From an uncultured Clostridia bacterium (GTDB lineage Bacteria > Bacillota_A > Clostridia > Christensenellales > Borkfalkiaceae): a stretch of 24,059 nt of DNA. Position 1 is the stretch's first letter, and every line of letters starts with the position of its first letter. The notes under the pieces are model-generated. The model did not search any database, was not told where the DNA came from, and saw nothing but the letters and a program-made list of their open reading frames with translations. This document shows positions 1 to 7,384 of the stretch, in pieces. The position numbers and the translations under genes are program-made. Location of the stretch: NCBI GenBank assembly GCA_934292955.1, contig CAKQXZ010000030.1, positions 1-24,059 of the forward strand, read 5' to 3'.

Positions 1-45
1 TAAAATTATTATTCATAGACAACATTATACTGTCTACAAATAAAA

Positions 46-72
46 ATACACTCCCAAAAAATGAGAGTGTAT
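46..72. terminator. Short hairpin, possible terminator
   Basis: ATACACTC (46-53) pairs perfectly with GAGTGTAT (65-72) around an 11-base A-rich loop. On the minus strand the stem is followed by TTTTATTTGT, on the plus strand by a looser T-rich run at 83-90. It could end transcription in either direction. No gene can be assigned to it because the window starts here. Confidence 0.4.
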
Positions 73-370
73 AGTAAATCATTATTTTTTTAAGATTTTT
101 TCTTGTTTTTTGCGTTTGATATAAGTCGAAAAAATTTTATATCGGTTTAATTTTTATGCTTTATAATTCAAATATAAGCAATGAATAAAACCATTCGATT
201 TTAATTGCGGTATTTGCTCACTATTGTTGTAGGTCCGCCGAGGGTTGCATCTGCTTTTTTGCATACGTTTGACTAGGCTTCTCTTTTATATTCCTAAGAA
301 ATGACCCTATTGAGACGAGTAATTGTTTGCATTTTTTGGAAAGAAAAATAAACCATACATAAAGCACAAA
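73..370. other. A+T-rich spacer, no supported gene
   Basis: This stretch is A+T-rich and holds no convincing coding region. It has a possible one-mismatch 0A-like box (AGTCGAAA, about 124-131). An 87-codon minus-strand reading frame (484-221) has an SD-like GGAG, but it runs through the strong terminator hairpin at 371-403 and has a composition unlike a normal protein, so it is not called. Confidence 0.4.
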
Positions 371-403
371 AAAGGATGACCGAAAATGTCTCGGTCGTCC
401 TTT
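371..403 (-). terminator. Rho-independent terminator of the 551-2497 gene
   Basis: A 13-bp stem (371-383 with 391-403, one G-T pair, 7-base loop) reads on the minus strand as a G+C-rich stem followed by TTTTTTGTG. It lies about 150 bases past the stop codon of the minus-strand coiled-coil gene, so it is the likely end of that transcript. The plus strand also has a T tract after the stem, so it may work both ways. Confidence 0.75.
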
Positions 404-550
404 TACGAACTCGCTGTTTACGCTGTTTTGATATAATATTCTTGAAATTCCCCAAGAGTATCTAACATTTGGGGTGCATATCATTTTACGCTCCGCGGTT
501 GTTTTTATACTCCAAACTATCGTCTTAATCAGTTATATTTACATAACGAG

Positions 551-2497
551 TCAATTACTTAACGCATGTACAAATCCTAATGCACAAGTCATATTCGTAT
601 TTACTTTTGAGTAGTGGGCGGCAATTGCAGAGTTGTGGGCTATAACTGCAGAATTATGGGCTATAACTGCAGAATTTTTAGCTGTTTCAACAGTTGCTGC
701 AGCCGTAATTAGGCTGGTCGCAGCCATAAAATTCATGGTATCTCCAAGTTCTTGCAGGCTTGAATTGCAACGGCTCAATTCATATACAGCATTATCAATG
801 GATTTGCTTAAATTCGACAATATATCATTAGTTTTTCGTAATTCTTGATAAAGCATAAATTGATTTGCTTTTATGGAGTCTAAAGATGTAACAATTTTTG
901 AAAGTTGATTTATTATTTCATTCGAACGTAATTCTGATTCGTATAAATTATATGCACCGTTTGTTCCTTCTAAAGAATCACACCTTGCTGAGTCTAAATA
1001 TTCATATAGTGCTGTTAAAGCAACATAATTCCTGTATTTGCCATATACAAGATTACGATTGTATAATTCGTTGCGCGTTTCAACAAGTTTCTTTAGTTCG
1101 TTCATTATGCATTTTTGTTCATTTAACAGGAATTGTCTTACATGATTTTGCGGTAATTGATTTTCATACGAATCTGTTACATCTGCAGAATTTAATAAAA
1201 AATCTCTTTCTTTTATTTTTTTATCCAAAATAGATTTCTTATCTTGTAAGAACTTGTTTCGGCATTCGATAGCATAATTGTCTATTGCCTTTTTCTTCTC
1301 TATAAGATATTTATTATAATCCTGTTCGTGTTGTTTTAGTGCTGAATCATATTTTAATATATCTATTTCGTATTGTTTTTGTAGCTCATTATATTTTTGA
1401 AGTTTTATATTATACGATGCCAATTTTTTTTCGTATTCGGCTTTTAACTGTTCGTTGGCGAGTTGAATTTTTTTTCTGTTAAACAAGAAAGCCTTTTTAT
1501 AAGTCGGTTCAATTGGTTTTATAGGCTTTTTCAAATTTGCTTTTTGGGGTTTTGCCGGTTGTAGGGGTTCAGTGATAGTTAAAGAACTTTCGTCAAATAG
1601 AATATTTACATACTTGTCGGGGTTATTTATCTGATCTTCCAACCTTTCAATTTCGCCTGTAATCTCAAATGCTTTAGCTTTATCAAGTTCGTTTATTTTA
1701 TTATTTAGTATATTTTTGGCTCTACATAATTTTTTATCATTATCTACGATTTTCACTTGTAGCGCTGTTAAATACTCTTTGGTTAAATATATTTCGGATT
1801 CAATACTTATTAGGTATAATAAATATTGTTTTAATTCATCAATCGAGACGGATTTTAATGTATTGACGTCATTTCGATTATTTGGGGTTTTATTCAATTT
1901 ATCAATATATTCATCACATTTTTTCTCATATAACATTTTAGCGTTGTTTTCTGAATTAGACCAAAGCTCGCTGAATACCTTGTTAATATTTAATTTATCC
2001 TTACTTTCGAATCGCCCGTTTCCGACAAAAGAAATCTTACTTCCACAGTTCGGGCATTTCTTAAATACGGATAATATCTTTTTTTCTTCGGTATTTTCAG
2101 GAAATACGGCATACAACTCTTCTCCACAGTTTGGACAAATCATGTAAGCGCGAGTAGTGGAAGATTCGCGAGTCTGAAACATACAAGTTCTTCCATATTT
2201 CAAATTTGCAAAGTCAGACAAATTGATTTTATTTGTTTCTGAGTTTTGCATTTTTTTGCAGATTTCATTGCTTATAACGTCAATAAGGTCGACCTTGTTT
2301 AACGATTTATTGACATCAATATGATGCTCTTTGCTAAATTGTATTAAACTTGTTATCGTTTGCTTGCATAATATGCAGGGCAGTACTTTTGACAAGATAT
2401 CGGTTTTTGCGGTATTATTTTGTAACGCAATTCCATTATCTTTTGCAATTTTCTCAAGTTCAATTATGTTTGCCTGTAGAAGTTCATTTATTTCCAT
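551..2497 (-). CDS. Coiled-coil protein with SAP/Rho-N-like N-terminus and zinc ribbon
   Basis: This 648-residue protein belongs to no family I can name. Residues 5-38 and 48-78 look like two SAP/Rho-N/HeH-type helix-extended-loop-helix motifs, which in known proteins bind nucleic acid. Two CPNCG knuckles (121-125 and 148-152) form a clear zinc ribbon. Residues 170-300 and 340-480 are strongly helical and Lys/Glu-rich, as in coiled coils, separated by a proline-rich linker (310-332). The tail (about 604-630) carries 7-residue tandem repeats of the NSAVIAH type. No signal peptide or membrane segment is visible. A consensus promoter gives a leader of only about 24 bases with no Shine-Dalgarno site, so initiation is probably weak or unusual. 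The gene is more A+T-rich than the 9.8-20.8 kb region, suggesting transfer. A nucleic-acid-binding structural role is inferred; the reading frame itself is certain. Confidence 0.85.
   Translation of the reverse strand: MEINELLQANIIELEKIAKDNGIALQNNTAKTDILSKVLPCILCKQTITSLIQFSKEHHIDVNKSLNKVDLIDVISNEICKKMQNSETNKINLSDFANLKYGRTCMFQTRESSTTRAYMICPNCGEELYAVFPENTEEKKILSVFKKCPNCGSKISFVGNGRFESKDKLNINKVFSELWSNSENNAKMLYEKKCDEYIDKLNKTPNNRNDVNTLKSVSIDELKQYLLYLISIESEIYLTKEYLTALQVKIVDNDKKLCRAKNILNNKINELDKAKAFEITGEIERLEDQINNPDKYVNILFDESSLTITEPLQPAKPQKANLKKPIKPIEPTYKKAFLFNRKKIQLANEQLKAEYEKKLASYNIKLQKYNELQKQYEIDILKYDSALKQHEQDYNKYLIEKKKAIDNYAIECRNKFLQDKKSILDKKIKERDFLLNSADVTDSYENQLPQNHVRQFLLNEQKCIMNELKKLVETRNELYNRNLVYGKYRNYVALTALYEYLDSARCDSLEGTNGAYNLYESELRSNEIINQLSKIVTSLDSIKANQFMLYQELRKTNDILSNLSKSIDNAVYELSRCNSSLQELGDTMNFMAATSLITAAATVETAKNSAVIAHNSAVIAHNSAIAAHYSKVNTNMTCALGFVHALSN
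615..677. repeat. Three 21-bp tandem repeats inside the coiled-coil gene
   Basis: Copies at 636-656 and 657-677 differ at one base; the copy at 615-635 is degenerate. Each 21-bp unit keeps the reading frame and encodes one 7-residue unit of the C-terminal tail of the minus-strand protein. Recent in-frame slippage duplication is the simplest explanation. Confidence 0.85.
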
Positions 2498-2527
2498 ATC
2501 AGTATACCATTAAGAAATATTACTGCA

Positions 2528-2556
2528 ATTGTAGCATATATCATATATTTTGTCAA
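2528..2556 (-). promoter_or_regulatory. Sigma-A type promoter of the 551-2497 gene
   Basis: On the minus strand, TTGACA (2556-2551) is followed by a 17-bp spacer and TACAAT (2533-2528). This is a perfect -35 and a five-of-six -10 at optimal spacing. Transcription should start near 2521, about 24 bases before the ATG. Confidence 0.85.
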
Positions 2557-2582
2557 TATTGTATCGATAACTACATTTCGCA

Positions 2583-2606
2583 ACATAAGCGTTTTTGTGC
2601 TTATGT
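2583..2606. other. Perfect 8-bp hairpin upstream of the promoter
   Basis: ACATAAGC (2583-2590) and GCTTATGT (2599-2606) are perfect inverted repeats around GTTTTTGT. The site lies 27 bp upstream of the minus-strand -35 element. It could be an operator or a structured element; no function is shown. Confidence 0.35.
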
Positions 2607-2802
2607 GAGTTTATTTAGAAGTTGATTAGAATATTTTTTAGGGATATAAGGCATAGTTTGAATAATAAATTGATAAAGTCAGATGGGGACAGGGGCTGTA
2701 TATGTTTGATCGAATTGTGTGATGGGGCTGTATTTCCCGTGACGGCGGCGGCTGTTCTTTATAGCCAATTTCTTGCAGTGAACTGAAGCATCGATTTCTT
2801 GT
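2607..2802. other. Non-coding spacer with short G-rich repeats
   Basis: No gene is seen. The motif GGGGCTGTAT occurs twice (about 2692-2701 and 2724-2733), next to other G-rich words in otherwise A+T-rich DNA. This looks like debris of a mobile-element end or a small repeat, but nothing confirms it. Confidence 0.35.
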
Positions 2803-2821
2803 TTTCGACATATTACGACAA
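2803..2821. promoter_or_regulatory. Possible tandem 0A boxes upstream of the Spo0A-like gene
   Basis: TTCGACA (2803-2809) is the exact complement of TGTCGAA, the core of the Spo0A-binding 0A box. TTACGACAAA (2812-2821) is a one-mismatch copy in the same orientation, about ten bases on, close to one helical turn. They lie about 140 bp before the -10 element of a gene whose product carries a Spo0A DNA-binding domain, so autoregulation is plausible. The motif is short and chance occurrence is not excluded. Confidence 0.4.
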
Positions 2822-2942
2822 ATTGTTGCACAAATCTACATATTGCGGTAAAAAGTGCGTTAATATGTGGTAAATATGTCAGAAAAAAGTTTAAGAAATA
2901 TATATTTTTTTGTAGGATATTGTTTTCTTTTTTGATAATATG

Positions 2943-2951
2943 TGATATAAT
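2943..2951 (+). promoter_or_regulatory. Extended -10 promoter of the Spo0A-like gene
   Basis: TGATATAAT is a perfect TGn extended -10 element. The -35 region is poor (TTTTCT at 17-bp spacing, TTGTTT at 20). The start point would be near 2958, giving a leader of about 36 bases that includes the AAGGAGA ribosome site (2974-2980). Confidence 0.6.
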
Positions 2952-2993
2952 ATTTTCAAATATTTGTTAAAAAAAGGAGATTGATGGTAAATT

Positions 2994-3821
2994 ATGTCAG
3001 CAACAGTTATTGTTTTGCAAGGCAGTGAAGACGATTCCGATCGATGTAAAGAAGGATTGTCTGGTAGTTTCGACGTAGTTATGTCTACTTCAGACTACTC
3101 AAGGGGATTAGCGGAGATTGAAAGAGTAAAACCCGATTATGTAATTACTCCTTTAATTCTTCCGGATGAGAAGGTCGACGGTATCGGCGTTGTTAAAAAG
3201 GTGAAAGAACTATCCGAAAAGACTAAGTGTATAATAGCGGATAGAGTAAGGTCGCCCGAATTGATTTCGCTAATACTAAGAACGGGAGCAAGTCTTTTTG
3301 CAGAAAGACCGATCGATTTTGTCGCTCTTAAAGAAAGTCTTTCAAAACACAACGACAGTCATTCACTGCGCAGTAAAGTTATTTATGCCGTAGATTCCGA
3401 TAAGGGGACGGAGAAAGACAGAGATAACGATCTTGCAAAAGAAAATGCTAATTTCGAGAATGAAAAAGAACTTGATCTTGTAATAGGCAGGTTATTCGTA
3501 GGTTTGGGGATATCGCCGCATATCAAAGGATTTAACTATCTTCGAAGTGCAATTATAATGCTGATAAAAGAACCGGGCTTGATAAATGCGGTAACAAAGG
3601 AATTATATCCGAGAATAGGAAAAAAGTACGACACGACGGCAAGCAAGGTTGAACGCGCGATACGTCACGCAATAGAAGTAGCATGGAATAGGGGAAAGAC
3701 GTCTGTGTTTAACGAAATGTTAGGGGTAGAAGCGTTCACGGCTAACGAAAAACCGACCAATTCCGAATTTATGGCACTGATTGCCGACAGACTTATGTTG
3801 CAAAATTATATACTTTACTGA
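2994..3821 (+). CDS. Spo0A-like regulator with degenerate receiver domain
   Basis: The C-terminal half (about 160-275) is a clear Spo0A DNA-binding domain: it keeps the AHIKG-like 'PHIKGF', the 'TKELYP' turn, the recognition segment 'TTASKVERAIRHAIEVAW' and 'KPTNSEF', all very close to Bacillus Spo0A. The N-terminal 120 residues have receiver-like length and hydrophobic pattern, but the phosphorylation machinery is gone. The acidic pair (Spo0A D10/D11) aligns with Q9/G10, the phospho-acceptor D56 with P53, the conserved Thr with A82 and the Lys with R105. A polar linker (about 120-160) joins the two parts. It should bind 0A boxes (TGTCGAA) but cannot be activated by a standard phosphorelay. 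The AAGGAGA site is 13 bases from the chosen ATG, a little far; the nearer ATG at 2984 is out of frame. It is monocistronic, with its own promoter and terminator. Because canonical Spo0A is absent from the window, whether it replaces or accompanies one is unknown. Confidence 0.9.
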   Translation: MSATVIVLQGSEDDSDRCKEGLSGSFDVVMSTSDYSRGLAEIERVKPDYVITPLILPDEKVDGIGVVKKVKELSEKTKCIIADRVRSPELISLILRTGASLFAERPIDFVALKESLSKHNDSHSLRSKVIYAVDSDKGTEKDRDNDLAKENANFENEKELDLVIGRLFVGLGISPHIKGFNYLRSAIIMLIKEPGLINAVTKELYPRIGKKYDTTASKVERAIRHAIEVAWNRGKTSVFNEMLGVEAFTANEKPTNSEFMALIADRLMLQNYILY

Positions 3822-3863
3822 TAACAGTTTGTCGCAACAATCAAAATTGTATATTAACAAAAT

Positions 3864-3898
3864 AAAGCGTGATAACCTTAAACGGCTTCACGCTTTTT
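3864..3898 (+). terminator. Rho-independent terminator of the Spo0A-like gene
   Basis: AAAGCGTGA (3864-3872) pairs with TCACGCTTT (3888-3896) and is followed by more T. It lies 42 bases past the stop codon. Its loop AACCTTAAAC is shared with the terminator at 9542. Confidence 0.85.
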
Positions 3899-4253
3899 AA
3901 TTTATTTCGCATCGGTGAAAAATGCAAAATCATATCTCGGAAAACAAGTCGAAAACGAACGGCGGGGCATTAAATGCGGCAGATAAAAAACCGCCGCAAA
4001 TATATGAATACGGATATATAAATATCGAGTATAAAATCGGAATAATCTGCGTTATGCAAAAAATACAAATAGCGGGATAAATGCACCGAAAACGGTACAT
4101 TTATTGTTATAAAATAAAGTCGCACTAAAAAAGGCCGGCGTTGTTTACGGGTAATTTTATAGTGATTAAACGCGTTATGGCAATTAAAAAATAAAAGGAG
4201 CGCGTATTAAGCAGTGTTTTTGTCTGCCGCTGTTCGGTACGCAAAAGGTTAAA
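3899..4253. other. Spacer with possible promoter, no supported gene
   Basis: No gene longer than about a dozen codons is supported. An extended -10-like TGTTATAAA sits at 4105-4113, about 140 bases before the ATPase gene. A 0A-like AGTCGAAA lies near 3948-3955 and a small G+C-rich hairpin (GCGGC...GCCGC) near 3976-3997. A 12-codon GTG-started frame (4214-4252) ends two bases before the ATPase ATG, behind an AAGGAG, and could be a coupling leader peptide, but this is weak. Confidence 0.35.
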
Positions 4254-4919
4254 ATGAAAATTTATTTAGGTAAAGACGAAAACGGGCAAGTAACGACCGC
4301 CGATTTGCGCGATATAAAACATTTACTGGTCGCAGGAAAAACCGGCAGCGGCAAAACCGAATTTATAGGCGCGATTATTCGCGATATTATAAAAAGATAC
4401 GGTAGCAACAAAGTCGGATTTTGTTATTTCAGCGATTGTTGGTTTTTGCTGAAAAACGAAATTCCTATAGAGTATCGGTTTTTCGGGGCAGAAAAATCTA
4501 TTGCGAAAAATGAAATCGAAGCGGATGCTTTGCTTTCGGACGTTCTGAATGAGATGCACAGACGAATTGCAAACGCCTGGCAAAATTCGGATTATATTTT
4601 AAGTTTCGAAAAAAGTGCGCCTGAAATAATAATGATATTTGATAATAACGCTTTTTATTATAACGATAAAATTAACGAAAAACTTGCCGAAATTTTGAAA
4701 AACGGAAGCAATGCAGGCATTCATATCGTGTTTTCTTTGCAATATGTGTTAAAGAGCGATGAACAGAAGATAAAACTTTTTCCGTCGGTTGCTTGCGGCA
4801 GGCTAAACGACGAAAAACAATCGAAAATAATACTCGGTACGGGCGGCGCGGAAGAGTTGCGGCATTTTGAGTTTATATTGAAAACCCCCGTAAATTGTAT
4901 GATAAAAATAAGACGATAA
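4254..4919 (+). CDS. Orphan FtsK/HerA-like ATPase
   Basis: This is a 221-residue single P-loop domain. The Walker A motif AGKTGSGKT (27-35) follows 'IKHLLV', exactly as in FtsK/SpoIIIE motor domains. 'KVGFCYFSD' (53-61) matches the second strand, and 'GSNAGIHIVFSLQ' (151-163) matches the FtsK segment usually written 'AGIHLILATQ'. Walker B 'EIIMIFDNN' (124-132) has Asn where the catalytic Glu is expected, so hydrolysis may be weak. FtsK proper is over 700 residues with membrane, linker and gamma parts; none is present. The domain is therefore an orphan motor-like or nucleotide-sensing protein. The SD is weak (AAAGG, 4244-4248). It stands 145 bases before the SLOG-type gene on the same strand and may share its transcript. 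Its substrate is unknown. Confidence 0.75.
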   Translation: MKIYLGKDENGQVTTADLRDIKHLLVAGKTGSGKTEFIGAIIRDIIKRYGSNKVGFCYFSDCWFLLKNEIPIEYRFFGAEKSIAKNEIEADALLSDVLNEMHRRIANAWQNSDYILSFEKSAPEIIMIFDNNAFYYNDKINEKLAEILKNGSNAGIHIVFSLQYVLKSDEQKIKLFPSVACGRLNDEKQSKIILGTGGAEELRHFEFILKTPVNCMIKIRR

Positions 4920-5064
4920 TTGCAGAATAATAAAAACAGTCGCTTTATATAAATCTTATCTAAGAAGACAAAAGCAAAAACAGCGGTGACGCAAGATTTT
5001 TATATAAAAATTATCTGCAAATTGCAACACAGACGATAAACAATCTTAAATAGGAGAAAAAGGT

Positions 5065-5958
5065 ATGTCCGAAAAAAGCTTGTATAAAAAATTAACCGAT
5101 ACTTGGCTTGACGACGATAAAAGTCAGCAGCGTGCGCGTGAAAATCGGTTTTACGAAAAAGCGAACGCCGAGCGGGTCGGAGTAAAACCGAAATCTAAGG
5201 CAAAGCCTAATCCGCGCGCGGATCATAAGCACGAATATGTAGCGATTGTTATCTGGCGTAAATATATCTGGAAAAGCGGAATCGGCGGATATGTAGGGGA
5301 GCGTTGCCGTATCTGCGGAAAATTGTACCGCGATTATCATTATAGGTTATACGACGAGCCGCACAAATATTATGGGGATATGGAGCATTATTGGCAAGAT
5401 TCGGGCGGCGAACTTACCCCGATCGATAAAACCGTTTATCAAAAAACAATCTTTTTGGGCGGGTCGCAAACAGCGAACAAATTAACGATTGAAATCAAAA
5501 ACGAACTTGTCGATTATATGAATTTAGGGTATAAATTCATTATAGGCGATTGCAAGGGCGCCGATTGTTTGATTCAGAAATTTCTTGTTGAAAACGGTTA
5601 CCAAAACGTTGTGGTTTATTATAGCGGCGAACGTGCGCGGATAAACATAGGCGTTTTTGAAGAAAAGCAAATCGATTTTAATAAATACGACCAAGGTTAC
5701 GAACTATATAAAAGAAAGGACGAACAAATGGCAATCGACGCCGACGCAGGCTTTATGGTGCTTAACGGCGCAACGCGCGGAACTATGGCTGATATCGAGC
5801 GACTTATCGCACTTAAAAAAGAATGCCGCGTCGCATTCCCCGATAAAAGCGCAAGGGCAAAACGCTTTAACGCGCCTGTTTACGATATTCGCTTGATTGC
5901 TCAGGATAAAGGTTTTCAATGGCTGAAAGAGTACTTTGAAAAGGTGAAAAATGAATAG
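5065..5958 (+). CDS. Zinc-finger plus SLOG-type (DUF2493-like) protein
   Basis: This 297-residue protein has two parts. After a charged N-terminus, His54/His56 and the CRIC pair (C81, C84) look like a small zinc-binding module. Residues 127-262 resemble the SLOG superfamily (DprA/LOG/YspA): 'KTIFLGGSQ' first strand, 'GYKFIIGDCKGADCLIQKF' (155-173) as the nucleotide-binding loop, and 'AGFMVLNGATRGTMADIE' (228-245) as the second conserved loop. Known SLOG proteins bind nucleotides, nucleotide-derived signals or DNA; several act in stress or phage defence. AGGAG (5052-5056) is eight bases from the ATG, so the start is secure. It follows the FtsK-like gene. The exact ligand is not visible. Confidence is high for the gene and fair for the fold. 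Confidence 0.8.
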   Translation: MSEKSLYKKLTDTWLDDDKSQQRARENRFYEKANAERVGVKPKSKAKPNPRADHKHEYVAIVIWRKYIWKSGIGGYVGERCRICGKLYRDYHYRLYDEPHKYYGDMEHYWQDSGGELTPIDKTVYQKTIFLGGSQTANKLTIEIKNELVDYMNLGYKFIIGDCKGADCLIQKFLVENGYQNVVVYYSGERARINIGVFEEKQIDFNKYDQGYELYKRKDEQMAIDADAGFMVLNGATRGTMADIERLIALKKECRVAFPDKSARAKRFNAPVYDIRLIAQDKGFQWLKEYFEKVKNE

Positions 5959-6047
5959 AAAAAGAATACGTCGCATTGCCGTCAGTTTAATTTTTTTTGA
6001 AAACTTAAGCAAAATTCGTAAAAACAGTCGAAATTAAAGATTGAATA

Positions 6048-6056
6048 TGATACAAT
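6048..6056 (+). promoter_or_regulatory. Extended -10 promoter of the 6109 gene
   Basis: TGATACAAT is a TGn extended -10 element, 52 bases before the ATG. The -35 region at 17-bp spacing (TCGAAA) is poor and overlaps a one-mismatch 0A-like AGTCGAAA (6027-6034). Confidence 0.55.
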
Positions 6057-6108
6057 TATAAAAACGATGCAAATGGTCGTTTTATAAAAATATGGAAGGA
6101 GTAAACAA

Positions 6109-6744
6109 ATGTTAAAATTAGACTTCAATGCGTTAATAAAACGTCCAAAGAACACAAGTGATTTATTAAAAGCAATTCAGCAATACTTAAATATCATGAA
6201 GAGCGTTGATCCTGAAGATCCCTATTTTCAAAAGAATTTTTCTGATTTTTATCAAATAAATAATAGCGGTTGGAAAAGTCCGGCGATAATGAGACCATTA
6301 TTTTTTAATGTTTTTTCTGCTTTTAATGAAATAAGCAAACATGGTTGTAAACTTAATTATGAAATGATCGTAACCATGCTTTCAAAAATAAGCGGAATGC
6401 CTGAGAAATCATTCGCCAGTAAAATGTTACACACATTTTACAATGATAAACCCATAATAGACAGCAAGGTGATTGGGAAGATAAAAAAAGACATGATATC
6501 CCCTAAAGTGAATGATTTTATAATAAAGACGGGATATCCTTATAAGCTTTCTTCTAATAACTACACTTTAGCCATGGCAATAGCATTATATAAATGCTTA
6601 GAAAAATATTACAATATACTTAAGAGTGCGCCCGCAACTAAAAAGTATTTAGTCGATTTTGATAATTGGTGCAATAATCAAGGAATAAAGCCAAGTCTTA
6701 TTTCGGATACAAAAAAAATTGATTTTTGGATGTGGCTTGCATAA
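6109..6744 (+). CDS. Uncharacterised protein, A+T-rich, probably acquired
   Basis: This 211-residue, basic, soluble protein has no signal peptide or membrane segment. The segment 'EKSFASKMLHTFYNDKPIIDS' region (103-123) recalls the ASK-LLH-x-x-P-I-x-DS pattern of an uncharacterised helical family that somewhat resembles helix-hairpin-helix glycosylases; I recognise only the pattern and assign no function. The end is rich in Trp. AAGGAG lies eight bases or so before the ATG, so the start is firm. The gene is visibly more A+T-rich, with more ATA, AAT and TTA codons than the 5065-5958 and 7431-9517 genes, which suggests separate acquisition. It may share a transcript with the small gene that starts 17 bases downstream. 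Confidence 0.8.
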   Translation: MLKLDFNALIKRPKNTSDLLKAIQQYLNIMKSVDPEDPYFQKNFSDFYQINNSGWKSPAIMRPLFFNVFSAFNEISKHGCKLNYEMIVTMLSKISGMPEKSFASKMLHTFYNDKPIIDSKVIGKIKKDMISPKVNDFIIKTGYPYKLSSNNYTLAMAIALYKCLEKYYNILKSAPATKKYLVDFDNWCNNQGIKPSLISDTKKIDFWMWLA

Positions 6745-6760
6745 TAAGGAGATAAAAACA

Positions 6761-6943
6761 ATGACTGAAAGATGTAAAAGACTAATTGAAAAGCACAAAG
6801 ACTTACTCGAAAAAGAATACTTTTTGCCTGTGTTTTTAGAAGCACTTGCAGAAGGCGGCATCGAATTTTTCGACGAATTGCGCGAGTGCTTTGAAAAAGC
6901 AGGAATAGATCTTAAAGAAGCGGATTTTACAAGGCTGAAATAA
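6761..6943 (+). CDS. Small uncharacterised acidic helical protein
   Basis: A 60-residue protein is predicted, probably all-helical and rich in Glu, Lys, Leu and Phe, with no membrane segment. AAGGAG (6747-6751 region) sits about nine bases before the ATG at 6761. The frame stays open back to 6719, but that start has no ribosome site and overlaps the previous gene. Family unknown. It is translated from the same strand as its neighbours with 16-42 base gaps, consistent with one operon from 6109 to 7369. Confidence 0.65.
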   Translation: MTERCKRLIEKHKDLLEKEYFLPVFLEALAEGGIEFFDELRECFEKAGIDLKEADFTRLK

Positions 6944-6955
6944 AAAAACACATTG

Positions 6956-6985
6956 AAAAAGGAGAACAATAAAAAGGAGAACAAT
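6956..6985 (+). repeat. Tandem duplication of a 15-bp ribosome-binding site
   Basis: AAAAAGGAGAACAAT occurs twice with no gap (6956-6970 and 6971-6985) directly before the ATG at 6986. The second copy is well placed for initiation. The first leads to no start codon at the right distance, so it is a duplicate or a ribosome standby site. Confidence 0.9.
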
Positions 6986-7369
6986 ATGGAAAATATTAAA
7001 GAACTTATCAATAAATGGGATGTTGTGCTTGATGATATTTCTGACGAAGATTTTAATCTCGAACACTTTCGGGAAGCGGCGATAGGATCTTTTAAAATTA
7101 TATTGCCGAAGTTAAAAAACAATCCCGAACAAATCGATTCGGACGTTGCTCGGTTATTGATAAAAATTACAAGATTTGCTGAAAAAGAAATCGTTTCCGA
7201 AGAACAATTTGCGGCGCAGTACGTTATAGAAGAACTCTTATACGGCGTGGAAAACGGAATGGATGAAATTGACATAGACGAAAACAATATATTAACTCTT
7301 TACGCTCCGAATTCGTTTTCAAAGGTAAAAGTGGATTTGAATTCGTTTGATTTGCCGTGGCATTCTTAA
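6986..7369 (+). CDS. Uncharacterised acidic protein
   Basis: A 127-residue, strongly acidic, mostly helical protein of unknown family. It begins 'MENIKELINKWDVVLDDIS' and ends in a short beta-like tail. The ATG at 6986 is chosen over the in-frame 6953 start because the second AAGGAGA lies five bases before it; the longer form would translate the duplicated ribosome site into low-complexity KKENN. A terminator follows 15 bases after the stop, closing the 6109-7369 group. Confidence 0.75.
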   Translation: MENIKELINKWDVVLDDISDEDFNLEHFREAAIGSFKIILPKLKNNPEQIDSDVARLLIKITRFAEKEIVSEEQFAAQYVIEELLYGVENGMDEIDIDENNILTLYAPNSFSKVKVDLNSFDLPWHS

Positions 7370-7384
7370 AATAATAAAAAATAT

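Noticed and set aside
221..484. 87-codon minus-strand reading frame with a GGAG before its ATG
   Set aside because: It runs through the strong terminator hairpin at 371-403, has a patchy composition, and shows no recognisable motif.
4214..4252. 12-codon GTG frame ending just before the FtsK-like start
   Set aside because: Ribosome-site spacing is long (13 bases) and there is no regulatory amino-acid run; too weak to call as a leader peptide.
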